NCBI GenBank assembly: GCA_036262055.1
Contig: DATAJP010000002.1
Location: 950,177-1,014,176, forward strand
Origin: Ignavibacteria bacterium
Lineage (GTDB): Bacteria; Bacteroidota; Ignavibacteria; Tepidaquicellales; Tepidaquicellaceae
Reading direction: 5' to 3'
Length of the DNA stretch: 64,000 nt
Shown in pieces: positions 17,056-28,544 of the stretch. Under the pieces are notes generated by a model that saw only the letters and a program-made list of their open reading frames with translations, had not been told where the DNA came from and searched no databases. The position numbers and the translations under genes are program-made. Positions within the stretch are counted from its first letter, which is position 1. Every line of letters starts with the position of its first letter.

Positions 17056-17979
17056 TTAATTTTTTGTTAGAAAAAGAAACACTCCATAACGAAGTCCTTT
17101 TGATGAAACGGTTATTTCTTCAAAACCGAAATAATTCATAAACTCAAGAAGAATCAATGCCCCGGCAGTTATTATATCGGCGCGTCCTTTCATAAAATCA
17201 CCAAGCTCCAGAATCTGCTGTTCGTTCATTCGCGACAAACGGTTGAACAAAATATCAACATCGTTTACTGCTAAAATGCTCTTATGAACTTTCTCTTCAT
17301 TAAAGGTTTTCAGGTTTTGATTAAGAGCAGAAAGTGTTGTCATAGTTCCCGCAACTCCGATAAGTGTGCGATGCTCAAGATTAAGAAAATTTATTTCGAG
17401 AAATTTTTCGCTAATGAAATTTTTTGCCTGTTCTATTGATTTAACATTTATTCCATTCTTAAAAAATTTTTCCGTTACTCTTACGGAACCTATATCTATG
17501 CTTTTTGAAAAAAACTTTCCGTCATCAATATAAGAATTTTCCGTGCTTCCGCCTCCTATATCCAGCACCGTATAATGCTCTGAGTTGCCATCCTCAAAAT
17601 CAAACACCGCCCCGAAATATCCGAACTTTGCTTCGGTGAATCCGTCAAAGACTTCTATTTGCAGGTCAAGCTTCTTTCTAAAATAAGAAATAAACTCATC
17701 CTTGTTTTTTGCATCACGCACGGCGCTTGTTGCAAACGCAAACATTCTGTCAGCTTCATAAGTATGAGAAAACCGTAAATACTCTTTTAAAATTTTATTA
17801 AGCCGCTGAATCGAACTGTTTGAAATTATTTTTGTCTCATCAACTCCTTCGCCTATTCTGGGAAATTCGGTATGCTCGAAAATTTTCATGAGCTTGCCGT
17901 CAATCAGCTCTGCAATCAACAAGATGCAGGTGTTTGTGCCTATGTCAATTACTGCTATCCGGCTGCTTTTTGATTGCAT
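17056..17979 (-). CDS. Ppx/GppA phosphatase family protein
   Basis: 307 residues, the short form with only the two actin-like subdomains. AVIDIGTNTCILLIAE is the phosphate-1 loop. AFATSAVRDAKN and VLDIGGGSTENSYIDD (phosphate-2, with the catalytic-site glycines) and GVAGTMTTLSAL follow in the family order. Members hydrolyse polyphosphate or convert pppGpp to ppGpp. Length does not discriminate. Its start lies 35 bp inside the end of prmA; no other methionine precedes the conserved N-terminus, so the overlap appears real and suggests coupled translation. Confidence 0.88.
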   Translation of the reverse strand: MQSKSSRIAVIDIGTNTCILLIAELIDGKLMKIFEHTEFPRIGEGVDETKIISNSSIQRLNKILKEYLRFSHTYEADRMFAFATSAVRDAKNKDEFISYFRKKLDLQIEVFDGFTEAKFGYFGAVFDFEDGNSEHYTVLDIGGGSTENSYIDDGKFFSKSIDIGSVRVTEKFFKNGINVKSIEQAKNFISEKFLEINFLNLEHRTLIGVAGTMTTLSALNQNLKTFNEEKVHKSILAVNDVDILFNRLSRMNEQQILELGDFMKGRADIITAGALILLEFMNYFGFEEITVSSKGLRYGVFLFLTKN

Positions 17980-18805
17980 ATATCCCGAGCCATTCGGCTT
18001 TGTAATATTTTTTTAGTATCTCAAAATCATTTTTCTCAAGCTTGTCAGTAATGTCTCGTTCTTCAACTTTCAAAATCCCCGTTGCAAACAATTTCCCATT
18101 GTTGACTAATCTTCCATAAATCTCCGGAAGGTTTTCTATGATGACACCGCTGATAATGTTAGCGCAGATAACATCAAAGTTTCCTTTCTTAAGCTCTTTT
18201 ATGTCAGATTTTAGAAGCCTGATGTTTTCAGTCTCATTTATTTTAAAATATTCTTTTGCATTTTCAATTGAGATTTCATCAATTTCAATTGCAGTAACTT
18301 TTTCTATTCCCATTTTGGCTGCGGCAATTGCAAGAATTCCCGTCCCGCTTCCGAAATCGAGAAGCTTTTTTTCTTTACCGTCGAGATTTTCAGCCATCAT
18401 TTCGAGAATAATCTGTGTTGTTTCATTATGTCCCGTTCCAAAAGACATTTTCGGGTCAATCTCAATTAGAATTTTATCTTTAGTATCTTTAAGCTTATTT
18501 TTCTTCCAGGATGGATAAACAATTATTTTATTCTTAATAAAAACCGGCTCGATGGTTTTTTCCCATTCTTTGTTCCAGTTTTTATTCTCAACTTTTTTAA
18601 TTACAAAATCTTTTTCGGGAATGATGTTGGTATTGGTGAGTGTATTACGGAGCTCCTCGATTTTCCATTTGAGGTTATCCTCAATGTAAATTTTCAGAAA
18701 ACCTTCTTCTTCAAGGATATGCTGAACGCCGTTATAATACAAAACGTTATAAAGCTGTTCGTAGTTTTTCTTATTAAAAAATATATCTATTTCGTAGTAA
18801 TGCAT
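17945..18805 (-). CDS. prmA: Ribosomal protein L11 methyltransferase
   Basis: 286 residues. The N-terminal L11-binding ferredoxin-like part is followed by IDPKMSFGTGHNETTQIIL and the SAM motif KLLDFGSGTGILAIAAAKMG. VICANIISGVIIENLP is the catalytic-site block typical of PrmA. The enzyme trimethylates lysines and the N-terminus of L11 in the cytoplasm. The ppx start overlaps its end. Confidence 0.92.
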   Translation of the reverse strand: MHYYEIDIFFNKKNYEQLYNVLYYNGVQHILEEEGFLKIYIEDNLKWKIEELRNTLTNTNIIPEKDFVIKKVENKNWNKEWEKTIEPVFIKNKIIVYPSWKKNKLKDTKDKILIEIDPKMSFGTGHNETTQIILEMMAENLDGKEKKLLDFGSGTGILAIAAAKMGIEKVTAIEIDEISIENAKEYFKINETENIRLLKSDIKELKKGNFDVICANIISGVIIENLPEIYGRLVNNGKLFATGILKVEERDITDKLEKNDFEILKKYYKAEWLGIYAIKKQPDSSN

Positions 18806-18852
18806 ATCTGCTGTATAAATCTACCATAAATTTACAAAAATTAACACAGATT

Positions 18853-19755
18853 TTACTGACTATAAATAGCTTTATTTCTTGAATCCAAAGTGTTTTTCAT
18901 AAGCATTGCAATTGTCATTGGTCCGACACCGCCGGGAACAGGCGTTATCAATGAACATTTTTCATAGCAGTCTTTAAAATCAACATCCCCCGTTATGCGG
19001 TAACCGTTTTTTGCATTCGCATCTTCGACCCGGTTAATGCCCACATCGATAATCACGCACCCTTCTTTAATCATATTGGCTTTTACGAAGTCAGCTTTGC
19101 CGATTGCCGCAATTAGTATATCAGCATTTTGTGTATAAAAATTCAAATCTTTCGTTGCGCTGTGGCAAATAGAAACAGTTGAGTTAAATTCTTTCTGAAT
19201 CATCAAGTTCGCAATGGGTTTCCCCACAATGTTGCTTCTGCCAATAACCGTAACGTTTGCTCCGTTCGTTTGAACATTATATCTTTTTAAAAGCTCGGTG
19301 ATGCCATATGGAGTGCATGGAATAAAACTTTTCAATCCTGAAACAAGCCGTCCCGTGTTTTCAGGGTGAAAACCGTCAACATCTTTTTTGTAATCTATTG
19401 ATTCAATTATTTTCTGTTCGTTAATGTGTTTCGGCAAAGGAAGCTGAACAAGAATGCCATCGATTTTATCGTCAACATTATACTTCTGAACGAGTTTTAT
19501 TAAATCTGTTTCTGAAGTATTTTCAGGAAGTTTTTCAGTAACGGAATAAAATCCAATTTCTTCACACGCTTTGCCTTTGCTTCGTACATAAACAACCGAT
19601 GCAGGATTTTCACCGACAATAATAAACGCGAGTCCGGGGACACGTTCACCGTTAGCTTTTAATTTATCAACTTCGGCTTTTACTTCGGCTTTTATATCCG
19701 CAGAAGTTTTTTTGCCGTCAATAATTTTATCAAGTAATTTTTCGGATGAGCTCAT
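18853..19755 (-). CDS. folD: Bifunctional methylenetetrahydrofolate dehydrogenase/cyclohydrolase
   Basis: 300 residues. The tyrosine/lysine active site lies in SVVYVRSKGKACEEIG, and DGILVQLPLPKHINEQ, DVDGFHPEN and VTVIGRSNIVGKPIANL (NADP site) are FolD signatures. TPVPGGVGPMTIAML closes the protein. It interconverts 5,10-methylene- and 10-formyl-tetrahydrofolate. The latter is also the donor for the formyltransferase of the glycan locus. It lies 20 bp downstream of carA on the same strand. Confidence 0.95.
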   Translation of the reverse strand: MSSSEKLLDKIIDGKKTSADIKAEVKAEVDKLKANGERVPGLAFIIVGENPASVVYVRSKGKACEEIGFYSVTEKLPENTSETDLIKLVQKYNVDDKIDGILVQLPLPKHINEQKIIESIDYKKDVDGFHPENTGRLVSGLKSFIPCTPYGITELLKRYNVQTNGANVTVIGRSNIVGKPIANLMIQKEFNSTVSICHSATKDLNFYTQNADILIAAIGKADFVKANMIKEGCVIIDVGINRVEDANAKNGYRITGDVDFKDCYEKCSLITPVPGGVGPMTIAMLMKNTLDSRNKAIYSQ

Positions 19756-19775
19756 TAAATTTTAAGTAAGGCAGG

Positions 19776-20867
19776 TTAATTCTTGTATGAATCCACAATT
19801 TTCATAAAATCCTCAAACAGATACTTGCTGTCATTTGGTCCGGGTGATGCTTCCGGATGATATTGCACTGCCATCACGGGGAATTTTTTATGCCGCAATC
19901 CTTCGTTTGTCCCATCGTATAAATTTGTGTGTGTAACATCAACGATGTCGGGATTTAAAGTTTTTTCATCGACTGCAAATCCATGATTTTGAGAAGTAAT
20001 TTCTATTTTATCGGTTAATTTATTCTTCACGGGATGATTTGCTCCGCGATGTCCGAATTTTAGCTTATATGTATCGGCGCCAAGGGCAAGTGAAATAATC
20101 TGATGACCAAGGCAAATCCCAAATATAGGAATTCCCGTATTGATTAAAGCTCGTGTATTCTCAATTGCATAATTAAGAGCGGCAGGGTCGCCGGGTCCGT
20201 TAGACAAAAAAATCCCGTCAGGTTTGTATTCAAGAATTTCTTTAGGAGCGGTGTTAGCATTAAAAACTTTCATTGCCGCATCAAACTTTTCAAATTCTCT
20301 CAAAATGTTTTTCTTAATCCCAAAATCATATACTGCAAGTTTGTATTTGGGGTTGTCGGGAGATACCAGATAATTCTTTTTTGTTGTGACATACTTAACC
20401 AAATCTGCACCTTCCATTTGCGGAGCATTCAAAACTCTTTCAAGCAATTCTTTATCGCTGATTTTTTCTGTAGTGATTAATCCTCTCATTGCGCCTTCGC
20501 TGCGAACCATCTTTGTTAAAGCGCGTGTATCGATTCCCGCAATTCCCGGAATGTCATTTTCCTTTAAAAAATCTCCGAGTGATTCGAGTCCTTCAAAGTT
20601 GCTCCATTCATCCTCATAGTTTCCAACTACAAAGCCGCTGACCTGAGCTTTTATTGATTCTGAATCTTTAAGATTTGCGCCATAGTTGCCTATGAGCGGG
20701 TAGGTCATTATTACTATTTGTCCGTAATATGAAGGGTCGGTGAGTATTTCCTGATAGCCGCTTAGCGAAGTATTAAAAACCACTTCGCCGGTTGTTTCTT
20801 TTGTGCTTCCAAAAGAATAACCTTCAAATATAACTCCGTTTTCTAAAACTAATTTTGCTTTCTTCAA
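19776..20867 (-). CDS. carA: Carbamoyl-phosphate synthase small (glutaminase) subunit
   Basis: 363 residues, full length. The N-terminal CPSase-specific domain includes NTSLSGYQEILTDPSY. The class I amidotransferase domain has its catalytic triad at C252 (GICLGHQ), H337 and E339 (QYHPEASPGP). It hydrolyses glutamine and channels ammonia to CarB for arginine and pyrimidine synthesis. carB is not in the window, so the two subunits are encoded apart. The downstream neighbour is folD. Confidence 0.95.
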   Translation of the reverse strand: MKKAKLVLENGVIFEGYSFGSTKETTGEVVFNTSLSGYQEILTDPSYYGQIVIMTYPLIGNYGANLKDSESIKAQVSGFVVGNYEDEWSNFEGLESLGDFLKENDIPGIAGIDTRALTKMVRSEGAMRGLITTEKISDKELLERVLNAPQMEGADLVKYVTTKKNYLVSPDNPKYKLAVYDFGIKKNILREFEKFDAAMKVFNANTAPKEILEYKPDGIFLSNGPGDPAALNYAIENTRALINTGIPIFGICLGHQIISLALGADTYKLKFGHRGANHPVKNKLTDKIEITSQNHGFAVDEKTLNPDIVDVTHTNLYDGTNEGLRHKKFPVMAVQYHPEASPGPNDSKYLFEDFMKIVDSYKN

Positions 20868-20897
20868 ATAAAAGAATAAAAAATTAAGTATGTATCG

Positions 20898-20951
20898 TTG
20901 GATTCTTCGTCACTTCATTCCTCTCCAAAAAAGTCCTTCGGACAGAATGAC
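20898..20951. repeat. Intergenic repeat, family B variant
   Basis: Holds GGATTCTTCGTCACTTCATT, then a stem-like AGTCCTTCGGACAGAATGAC. The ends GGATTCTTCG and CAGAATGACA match the family B copies at 29382 and 32776, but the middle is expanded. It lies between carA and the SPOR lipoprotein gene. Confidence 0.6.
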
Positions 20952-20957
20952 ACGCTG

Positions 20958-21401
20958 TTAAAATCTTTTCGTTCTTGTAAATGCATCGGTGAATCCGCGT
21001 CCGATAACAGTTGTCAGATAATTATTTGCTGTCTGAACGTCATCAAATGTTCCGACAGTAACTTTATAAAGTCCATCGAGCGGATCTAAAGTAACATCTA
21101 CTCTCAAATCAAGCTTTCCTCTTGCGTTTGCAGCAAGCCCGTCTGCATAATTTCTGTCTCTGAAGGCACCAATCTGAATTGTAACTTTATATGGAACCAC
21201 CTCTTCAACGATAACAGGGGGCATTTTAATTGTATCCTGAACATAAACCGGGTTTCCATCCGGTCCCAAAAGCTCACCGTTTGGTCCTACCATCAAATCA
21301 CAATCGGGACATGATGTGCCGCAGGAATTAAAAATTAATGCTGTCAGAGAAAGCAATAGAACAGGAAGCAGTAAACTAATTTTAGAATAAATGTTTCTCA
21401 T
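20958..21401 (-). CDS. SPOR-domain lipoprotein
   Basis: 147 residues. The lipobox is LIFNSC with lipidated C27; two further cysteines (C31, C34) follow closely. After a short linker comes a SPOR-type repeat (VTIQIGAFRDRNYADGLAAN, YKVTVGTFDDVQTANNYL). SPOR domains bind denuded glycan strands of peptidoglycan, commonly at division sites. It therefore probably tethers or senses the cell wall from the outer membrane. The gene is 5 bp downstream of the S9 peptidase gene, likely one transcript. Confidence 0.82.
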   Translation of the reverse strand: MRNIYSKISLLLPVLLLSLTALIFNSCGTSCPDCDLMVGPNGELLGPDGNPVYVQDTIKMPPVIVEEVVPYKVTIQIGAFRDRNYADGLAANARGKLDLRVDVTLDPLDGLYKVTVGTFDDVQTANNYLTTVIGRGFTDAFTRTKRF

Positions 21402-21406
21402 TTTTT

Positions 21407-23242
21407 TTATCTTAAATATTTATCTAAAAACTCAAGTTGTGTTTTAAAAGCTTTAATTGTGTTTGTAACTTTCGAGAACCCGTGTCCTTCATCCTCAAAG
21501 AGAACATATTCCACTTCTTTTCCGTTCTTTCTCAGCTTATCGACTATCTGAACAGATTCGTTTTCCACCACACGAGGGTCATGTTTACCCTGCATCACAA
21601 GCAGAGGACACTTTATGTTATCGATATAATTTATCGGCGAACGTTCTTCAAGAAACTTTCTATCTTTCTCAACGTCGCCGACTAATCTGGCAACTCCTTC
21701 TTTCCAGTGTTCCGGAACAGAATTAGCAAATGTTACAAGATTGCTGGGTCCGAAAATATCAATTGCGCATTTCCATAAATCGGGAGCTCGCGTAATACAG
21801 GTAAGAACCATAAATCCGCCAAAGCTTCCCCCGACGATTGCAACCTTTCCCATATTAACATAACCCGATTTTTCGAGAACTTCCATACTTTTAAGAACGT
21901 CCAGATATTCAGCGCCCCCGAAGTCACGGTATATCATTTTCTGGAAATTTTTGCCGTATCCAGTACTTCCTCTGAAATTTGGTGCAATGACAATATAACC
22001 ATTATTACAATAAATCTGAATATATTTGCTAAAATTATGCATTTCCTGCGCCTCAGGTCCGCCGTGAGGCCATAAAATCGCAGGATTTGAACCATCTTTT
22101 TTTAATCCTTTAGGAATATATAATAATGCATGTATTTCAAGGTCATCAAAACTTTTATAATAAACATCCTTAGGTTTGGTAAATGCTTGTTTGTTTATTC
22201 CGCCGACAAGTGAAAATGTTATCTGTTTAAGTCTTTTTGTTTTTATATTGTAGGTATAAATATCAGACGGGTTCAGCGGACTATCCAGAATAAAGACAAG
22301 CTTTTTATTATCAGAAGTAATATTAACGTTGCTATAATTTCCCTTTGGCAGTCTTAATTTTACTTTCTTTCCTGTTTTGAGATTTATCAGATGCGGGGTC
22401 TTGCTCGCATTTTTATTCACTACATAAACCATATACTTCCCATCTTTAGAAATTTTGTAAACTTCGATGTTGCCTCCGGATTTCAGAAACCATTTCGAAG
22501 AGTCTTTTTTAATATCGTAATATTTTATCCCTATAAATTCTCTTCCGCTGTCTGACAAATAATAAAACCCCGTCCCCTTATTATTGAATTTTGCATTTGA
22601 GTTAACTCCTCTTTCTTCTCCGTCAATTCCCGTTATCTGTTTGAACGAATCGTTATCGATATCATATAAAAACAAATCATGTTCAGAGTTTGAATAAACT
22701 TTGCTGTAAACTATATGCTTTTCATCAGGACTCCAGGCACTCGGCTCACAAATAACCTTTTCATCGAATGCTCTTACAAGTTTGTTTTCACCTGATTTTA
22801 AGTCTTTAATATAGGTATCGAAATTATATTTTAAACGCTTATTGGAAATAAATAAAAGCTTGTTGCCTTTTTTATTGAAGTCGGTATAAAAAGTCTGTGA
22901 ATCCTCAAAACCGTCTGAAAGATATTCAACTTCACCGCCTTTGTTAGAAGTCATAAAAATCTGATGATTCTCATTTCCGTCACGGTCACTGAGAAATAAA
23001 ATATTGTTTGTACCCGGCGAATGCATCAAATCCCTTACCGGCTGGTTCCACAACGTAATCTGGGTTGCCCATCCTCCGTTTACCGGAATAGACCATATTT
23101 GCGGAGAGCCTGTTGTATTTGTTATATAATAAATGGTTTTATTATCAGGTGACAGTGTATACCCTGTGATAGTTCTTACAGAATAAAACTGTTCTACAGG
23201 GTATTTTACTACACTTTCTTTCTTTTTCTTCTTGGTTGACAT
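21407..23242 (-). CDS. S9-family serine peptidase (prolyl-oligopeptidase/acylaminoacyl-peptidase type)
   Basis: 611 residues. The N-terminal beta-propeller has repeated strands such as GNKLLFISNKR, HIVYSKVYSN and KGTGFYYLSDSG. The C-terminal alpha/beta-hydrolase carries the triad Ser473 (VGGSFGGF), Asp555 (QGKHDPRV) and His587 (EDEGHGFSK). LWPHGGPEAQEMH forms the oxyanion region. No signal peptide is visible and the N-terminus is lysine-rich, so it should be cytoplasmic and trim peptides. It is divergent from the RodZ-like gene, with 168 bp between them. Confidence 0.92.
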   Translation of the reverse strand: MSTKKKKKESVVKYPVEQFYSVRTITGYTLSPDNKTIYYITNTTGSPQIWSIPVNGGWATQITLWNQPVRDLMHSPGTNNILFLSDRDGNENHQIFMTSNKGGEVEYLSDGFEDSQTFYTDFNKKGNKLLFISNKRLKYNFDTYIKDLKSGENKLVRAFDEKVICEPSAWSPDEKHIVYSKVYSNSEHDLFLYDIDNDSFKQITGIDGEERGVNSNAKFNNKGTGFYYLSDSGREFIGIKYYDIKKDSSKWFLKSGGNIEVYKISKDGKYMVYVVNKNASKTPHLINLKTGKKVKLRLPKGNYSNVNITSDNKKLVFILDSPLNPSDIYTYNIKTKRLKQITFSLVGGINKQAFTKPKDVYYKSFDDLEIHALLYIPKGLKKDGSNPAILWPHGGPEAQEMHNFSKYIQIYCNNGYIVIAPNFRGSTGYGKNFQKMIYRDFGGAEYLDVLKSMEVLEKSGYVNMGKVAIVGGSFGGFMVLTCITRAPDLWKCAIDIFGPSNLVTFANSVPEHWKEGVARLVGDVEKDRKFLEERSPINYIDNIKCPLLVMQGKHDPRVVENESVQIVDKLRKNGKEVEYVLFEDEGHGFSKVTNTIKAFKTQLEFLDKYLR

Positions 23243-23410
23243 TAAAACACGCAGGGATTTGTAATTCCCGAAAATTACAAAATTTAATCATAAAAATAAG
23301 TTCATTATCCACAAAGATTCATAGTATTTTATTTAAAATTTACGTCAAAATGAATTTCTTTAAAGAAGCATATCAGTTAATTTGGTTAATTAATTAAACA
23401 AAATATTTTA

Positions 23411-24637
23411 ATGCTTAAAAACTTCGGAGAAGATTTAAAAAAAATAAGAGAACGAAAAAAAGTTACACTTCAGGAAGTTGCTCTGAAAACACGTTTCGGT
23501 ATTCATATATTCGAAAAAATGGAATCGGGAGATTTCAGTTTTGAAATTCCTACATATATACGCGCTTACTTAAAACAATATGCAATTGCGTTAGACGAAA
23601 ATCCTGATGCTGTTTTAAAAGATTATGACTTAGCAAAAGCCGGAAAATACCAGACAAAAGTTTTTGAAGAAGTAAAGATTTCCGAAACTCCAAAAGTTGA
23701 AGAAAAAAAAGAAGAGACAAAGGAAGAAAAGCAAGAAGAACCAAAATCTGAACCGAAGCAGGAACCCAAAATTGAATTACCTAAGAAAGAAGAAATAAAA
23801 GAACCCGTAAAACAGGAAAAGGAAGAAGTTAAGCCTGTTGATAAAAAAATTGAGCCGGTTGAATTAAAAAAATCAGAAACGATTAAACATCGCGCAACAA
23901 ATGATGATAAGACAAAACAATCTGCTCAAAAAGATTACAAGATAAACATTACCCCTAAAGCGGATGTCCGCGAACCGTCTTCGTTCAAAGTTGACAGCTC
24001 GATTATGAAATCATTGATGATAATTGTATTCATAATTCTTGGGGGAGCGGGATTATTCTTTTTAATTACGTCAGTATTTTCAAGCAAGGGTGATGTAGAA
24101 ATCGTAAGACAAAATTTTGATGAAATAGTTCAGGAGAATGAAAAAAATATTTTAGGTAAAAAAACTCCGGCGGAAATCGCAGACTCAATCAGAAAAGCTG
24201 AAGAGGAGGCAAGATTATTAGCGGCATCGCAGGGCGATTCTCTTTCACTAATGATAATCGGAACGAACTATGGCGAGATAATTATTATTCCCGATTCCCT
24301 TGGAATAAATGACAAAGAAATTATTTCTTTCGGGAAAAACGATACGGGAATATTTAAAGCGTCAAAGTTTTTTCTCATAACAACCAGCAATTCTGAGGCG
24401 TTTAAAGCGGTTTTAAACGGAAAAACTCTTGAATTCGACAGGAGAAAATTTAGCAATCTTCGTATAAATAAAGACGGAATCATTCCTCAGACAAGCGGTT
24501 CCACAACACGAACACGAACAACTCAAAGAAGTAATGATGAGAATAATAATACGCGAAATAATAATTCAAATACTGACAGAAACGATACACGAACCAATAC
24601 TCCCGGCAATACACCAAACGAAACTACTCAACCGTAA
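23411..24637 (+). CDS. RodZ-like transmembrane helix-turn-helix protein
   Basis: 408 residues. The N-terminal HTH_25 domain (FGEDLKKIRERKKVTLQEVA through IPTYIRAYLKQYAIAL, residues 5-60) matches RodZ, which links MreB to the membrane. A Lys/Glu-rich linker (about 90-165), a membrane helix (SLMIIVFIILGGAGLFFLIT, near 200-220) and a periplasmic C-terminal domain (about 275-350) follow. The last 50 residues are Thr/Asn/Arg-rich and disordered. Architecture, not just the HTH, supports a cell-shape role rather than classical transcription control. ligA starts 6 bp downstream. Confidence 0.78.
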   Translation: MLKNFGEDLKKIRERKKVTLQEVALKTRFGIHIFEKMESGDFSFEIPTYIRAYLKQYAIALDENPDAVLKDYDLAKAGKYQTKVFEEVKISETPKVEEKKEETKEEKQEEPKSEPKQEPKIELPKKEEIKEPVKQEKEEVKPVDKKIEPVELKKSETIKHRATNDDKTKQSAQKDYKINITPKADVREPSSFKVDSSIMKSLMIIVFIILGGAGLFFLITSVFSSKGDVEIVRQNFDEIVQENEKNILGKKTPAEIADSIRKAEEEARLLAASQGDSLSLMIIGTNYGEIIIIPDSLGINDKEIISFGKNDTGIFKASKFFLITTSNSEAFKAVLNGKTLEFDRRKFSNLRINKDGIIPQTSGSTTRTRTTQRSNDENNNTRNNNSNTDRNDTRTNTPGNTPNETTQP

Positions 24638-26653
<2,016 letters not shown>

Positions 26654-26654
26654 A

Positions 26655-27686
26655 CTAAATCGCTCTGTTAATCATAAACATAACATTTTCATTTGCATTC
26701 ATCGGCATTATTTTTATTTGCGGATGACTTGATTGCCAGACTCTGAAAATTTCATCTGCAAAACCTTGCCCTATCTCATTTATATTTTTAAAATCCAGAA
26801 TTATTACATCAAATTTTTCCAATCCGTTTAATACCCGCTTCGCTTCCGATCTTGATATAAAATGCTTATTCTGTTCAAATAATTTTATCCATATTTTTGA
26901 TTTATTGAACTTTGCAGAATCATCAGTATAAAATTTAAACAATTCATTAAGGGTTTTGTTAGAATCTGCTGAAAGCACAAAGGTAATGAAGGTTCCTTTA
27001 ACGTTTTTAGAATTTTTAATTGACACATCATTTAATAAATTATTAAAAGTTAGAGTTTTCCCGTAACTTTTTATTATAAATATATCCGCAATTTTCGACG
27101 TAAAAAAAATACCTTCGCCGGTATGTCTCTTGGGATCAGTTGTAAATTTACCCTTGGTTAAGTTCTGGATTGCATCCATAATAGATTTTAATCTAAGCTT
27201 ATGTTTTAAATTATTAAAGATTCCAATGCCATTATCTTTAATTTCAAACCTTAATTGTTCTTTAGTCCTCTCTGTTAAAACATTAATATATCTTGCATTA
27301 GAATGTTCTATAGCATTATTCATTATTTCGGTAAAAGCATATTCAAATATAGTTTTAATATTATCATGTAATTTAGATAATATCGCAGTTTGAGAAACAA
27401 TTTCATTTAAACATTCGTCTTCTTTTAAATTAACATTAATGTATCTTCGTTTAAAAGAATGAACTTTACTAAAAAATTTTTTTATTCTTTTGCTATCTGA
27501 TTTTAAATATTTAGTGTTTTTCCCTTTTCCCGTTTTAATAACCTTGCCTTCGGCAATTAATTCTGTCAGTTTTCGATGTATATAGGCTCTTGTAAAACCT
27601 GTTTCCGAAACAATATCATTAACAGATATTGTTTCCTTTTTATCTAAAAAATTAAAAATTATTTTTTCCAAGTCTGATTTATTCAT
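26655..27686 (-). CDS. Winged-helix / HATPase / STAS-like (DUF4325) regulatory protein
   Basis: 343 residues in three parts. Residues 1-65 are a winged helix (ISVNDIVSETGFTRAYIHRK). Residues about 95-225 are a GHKL ATPase with N-box EIMNNAIEHSNARY and G1 box IKDNGIGIF. Residues about 245-343 form a STAS-like DUF4325 domain (FDVIILDFKNINEIGQGFAD). There is no histidine-phosphorylation domain, so it is not a classical sensor kinase. Members of this class are thought to be stand-alone regulators. Four GTATAC-like boxes begin one base upstream of its ATG, suggesting autoregulation. Convergent with ligA, 1 bp apart. Confidence 0.8.
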   Translation of the reverse strand: MNKSDLEKIIFNFLDKKETISVNDIVSETGFTRAYIHRKLTELIAEGKVIKTGKGKNTKYLKSDSKRIKKFFSKVHSFKRRYINVNLKEDECLNEIVSQTAILSKLHDNIKTIFEYAFTEIMNNAIEHSNARYINVLTERTKEQLRFEIKDNGIGIFNNLKHKLRLKSIMDAIQNLTKGKFTTDPKRHTGEGIFFTSKIADIFIIKSYGKTLTFNNLLNDVSIKNSKNVKGTFITFVLSADSNKTLNELFKFYTDDSAKFNKSKIWIKLFEQNKHFISRSEAKRVLNGLEKFDVIILDFKNINEIGQGFADEIFRVWQSSHPQIKIMPMNANENVMFMINRAI

Positions 27687-27687
27687 T

Positions 27688-27750
27688 GTATACGAATAAT
27701 GTGTGTATGCAAGTTAACAATAAGTATACTAAAAATCAATATTTGTATAC
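27688..27750. promoter_or_regulatory. Four phased GTATAC-like boxes upstream of the winged-helix ATPase gene
   Basis: GTATAC occurs at 27688-27693, 27724-27729 and 27745-27750, and GTATGC at 27705-27710, with start-to-start spacings of 17, 19 and 21 bp. Each GTATAC is itself palindromic. The boxes cover the likely promoter and leader of the 26655-27686 gene, which encodes a winged helix. Operator sites for that protein are the simplest reading; this is inference. Confidence 0.5.
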
Positions 27751-27804
27751 ATATCTATTTATGGAAATTTGCTATAAAACAAAAGAGTGGTTTTGGTAAA
27801 ATAA

Positions 27805-27837
27805 AAACAGGTTACTGTTTTCAACAATAACCTGTTT
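27805..27837 (-). terminator. Rho-independent terminator of the beta-barrel gene
   Basis: A 10-bp inverted repeat (AAACAGGTTA / TAACCTGTTT) with a 13-base loop lies 30 bp past the stop of the 27867-28544 gene. On the minus strand the stem is followed by TTTTATTTT. It insulates the winged-helix gene region from the upstream one. Confidence 0.75.
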
Positions 27838-27866
27838 AAATTTTTTAAGTTTTAAATGAGAATTTA

Positions 27867-28544
27867 TTATTTGCGGGAGATGAAATCCATTCCGAACGTA
27901 AACTGCAATCCGCCGACATCTTTAATCGGAGTATTATACAAGCTGTTTACTTTTTTTCCTATTACAGGCAGATAAGAATAACTGACGGTAAAGTTAAAAG
28001 CCAAAGCTTGACTTTGCATAAACTGCAGACCTATTCCGGCATAAGGACCCATTGCAAAAGCTGCATTCATATATCCGAGCGCATCAAAATAACTTTTGGA
28101 ATACGGATTAGTTAAAACCAAGGACGGCATTACCCCTGCTTTAACATAAGGACGGAAGCTTCCGTCAAGGTCTTCAGAAAACATAAAATGCTGAATACCT
28201 ATAGTTGCAGGAATCATAAAAATTCTGTTTTCTTTGTTGCTTACAATTGTGTTACCATAACGGTCGACTTCTTCAAATTCACGCGAATCGGAAAATCCGC
28301 CGATCGAAATATTAGCAGTAAGATTTGTATTTTCACTGAGCTTAAAATACAATCCGGAAGTTAAACCTACACCCTGTTCGGTATAATTAACGCCAAAACC
28401 CCAAGTATTTTTGAATGCAGTTAAATCGTTAAGGTTTTTAAGCATCTTATTACTTTCGTTATATACCTGGCTGTAAGCATTTGAGGAAAATAATAGTGAA
28501 GCAAATAATAGGAATGTTAATACAAAAAATGATTTATTTTTCAT
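27867..28544 (-). CDS. Outer-membrane beta-barrel protein (OmpA-like N-terminal fold)
   Basis: 225 residues with a signal peptide (FVLTFLLFASLLFSSNAYSQ). The mature part alternates amphipathic strands typical of eight-stranded porin-like barrels, such as WGFGVNYTEQGVGLTSGLYF and PYVKAGVMPSLVLTN. It ends with the aromatic-containing strand GLQFTFGMDFISRK. No enzymatic motif is seen. It is monocistronic, with its own terminator and a 210-bp upstream region. Function unknown; a structural or adhesion role is possible. Confidence 0.75.
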   Translation of the reverse strand: MKNKSFFVLTFLLFASLLFSSNAYSQVYNESNKMLKNLNDLTAFKNTWGFGVNYTEQGVGLTSGLYFKLSENTNLTANISIGGFSDSREFEEVDRYGNTIVSNKENRIFMIPATIGIQHFMFSEDLDGSFRPYVKAGVMPSLVLTNPYSKSYFDALGYMNAAFAMGPYAGIGLQFMQSQALAFNFTVSYSYLPVIGKKVNSLYNTPIKDVGGLQFTFGMDFISRK

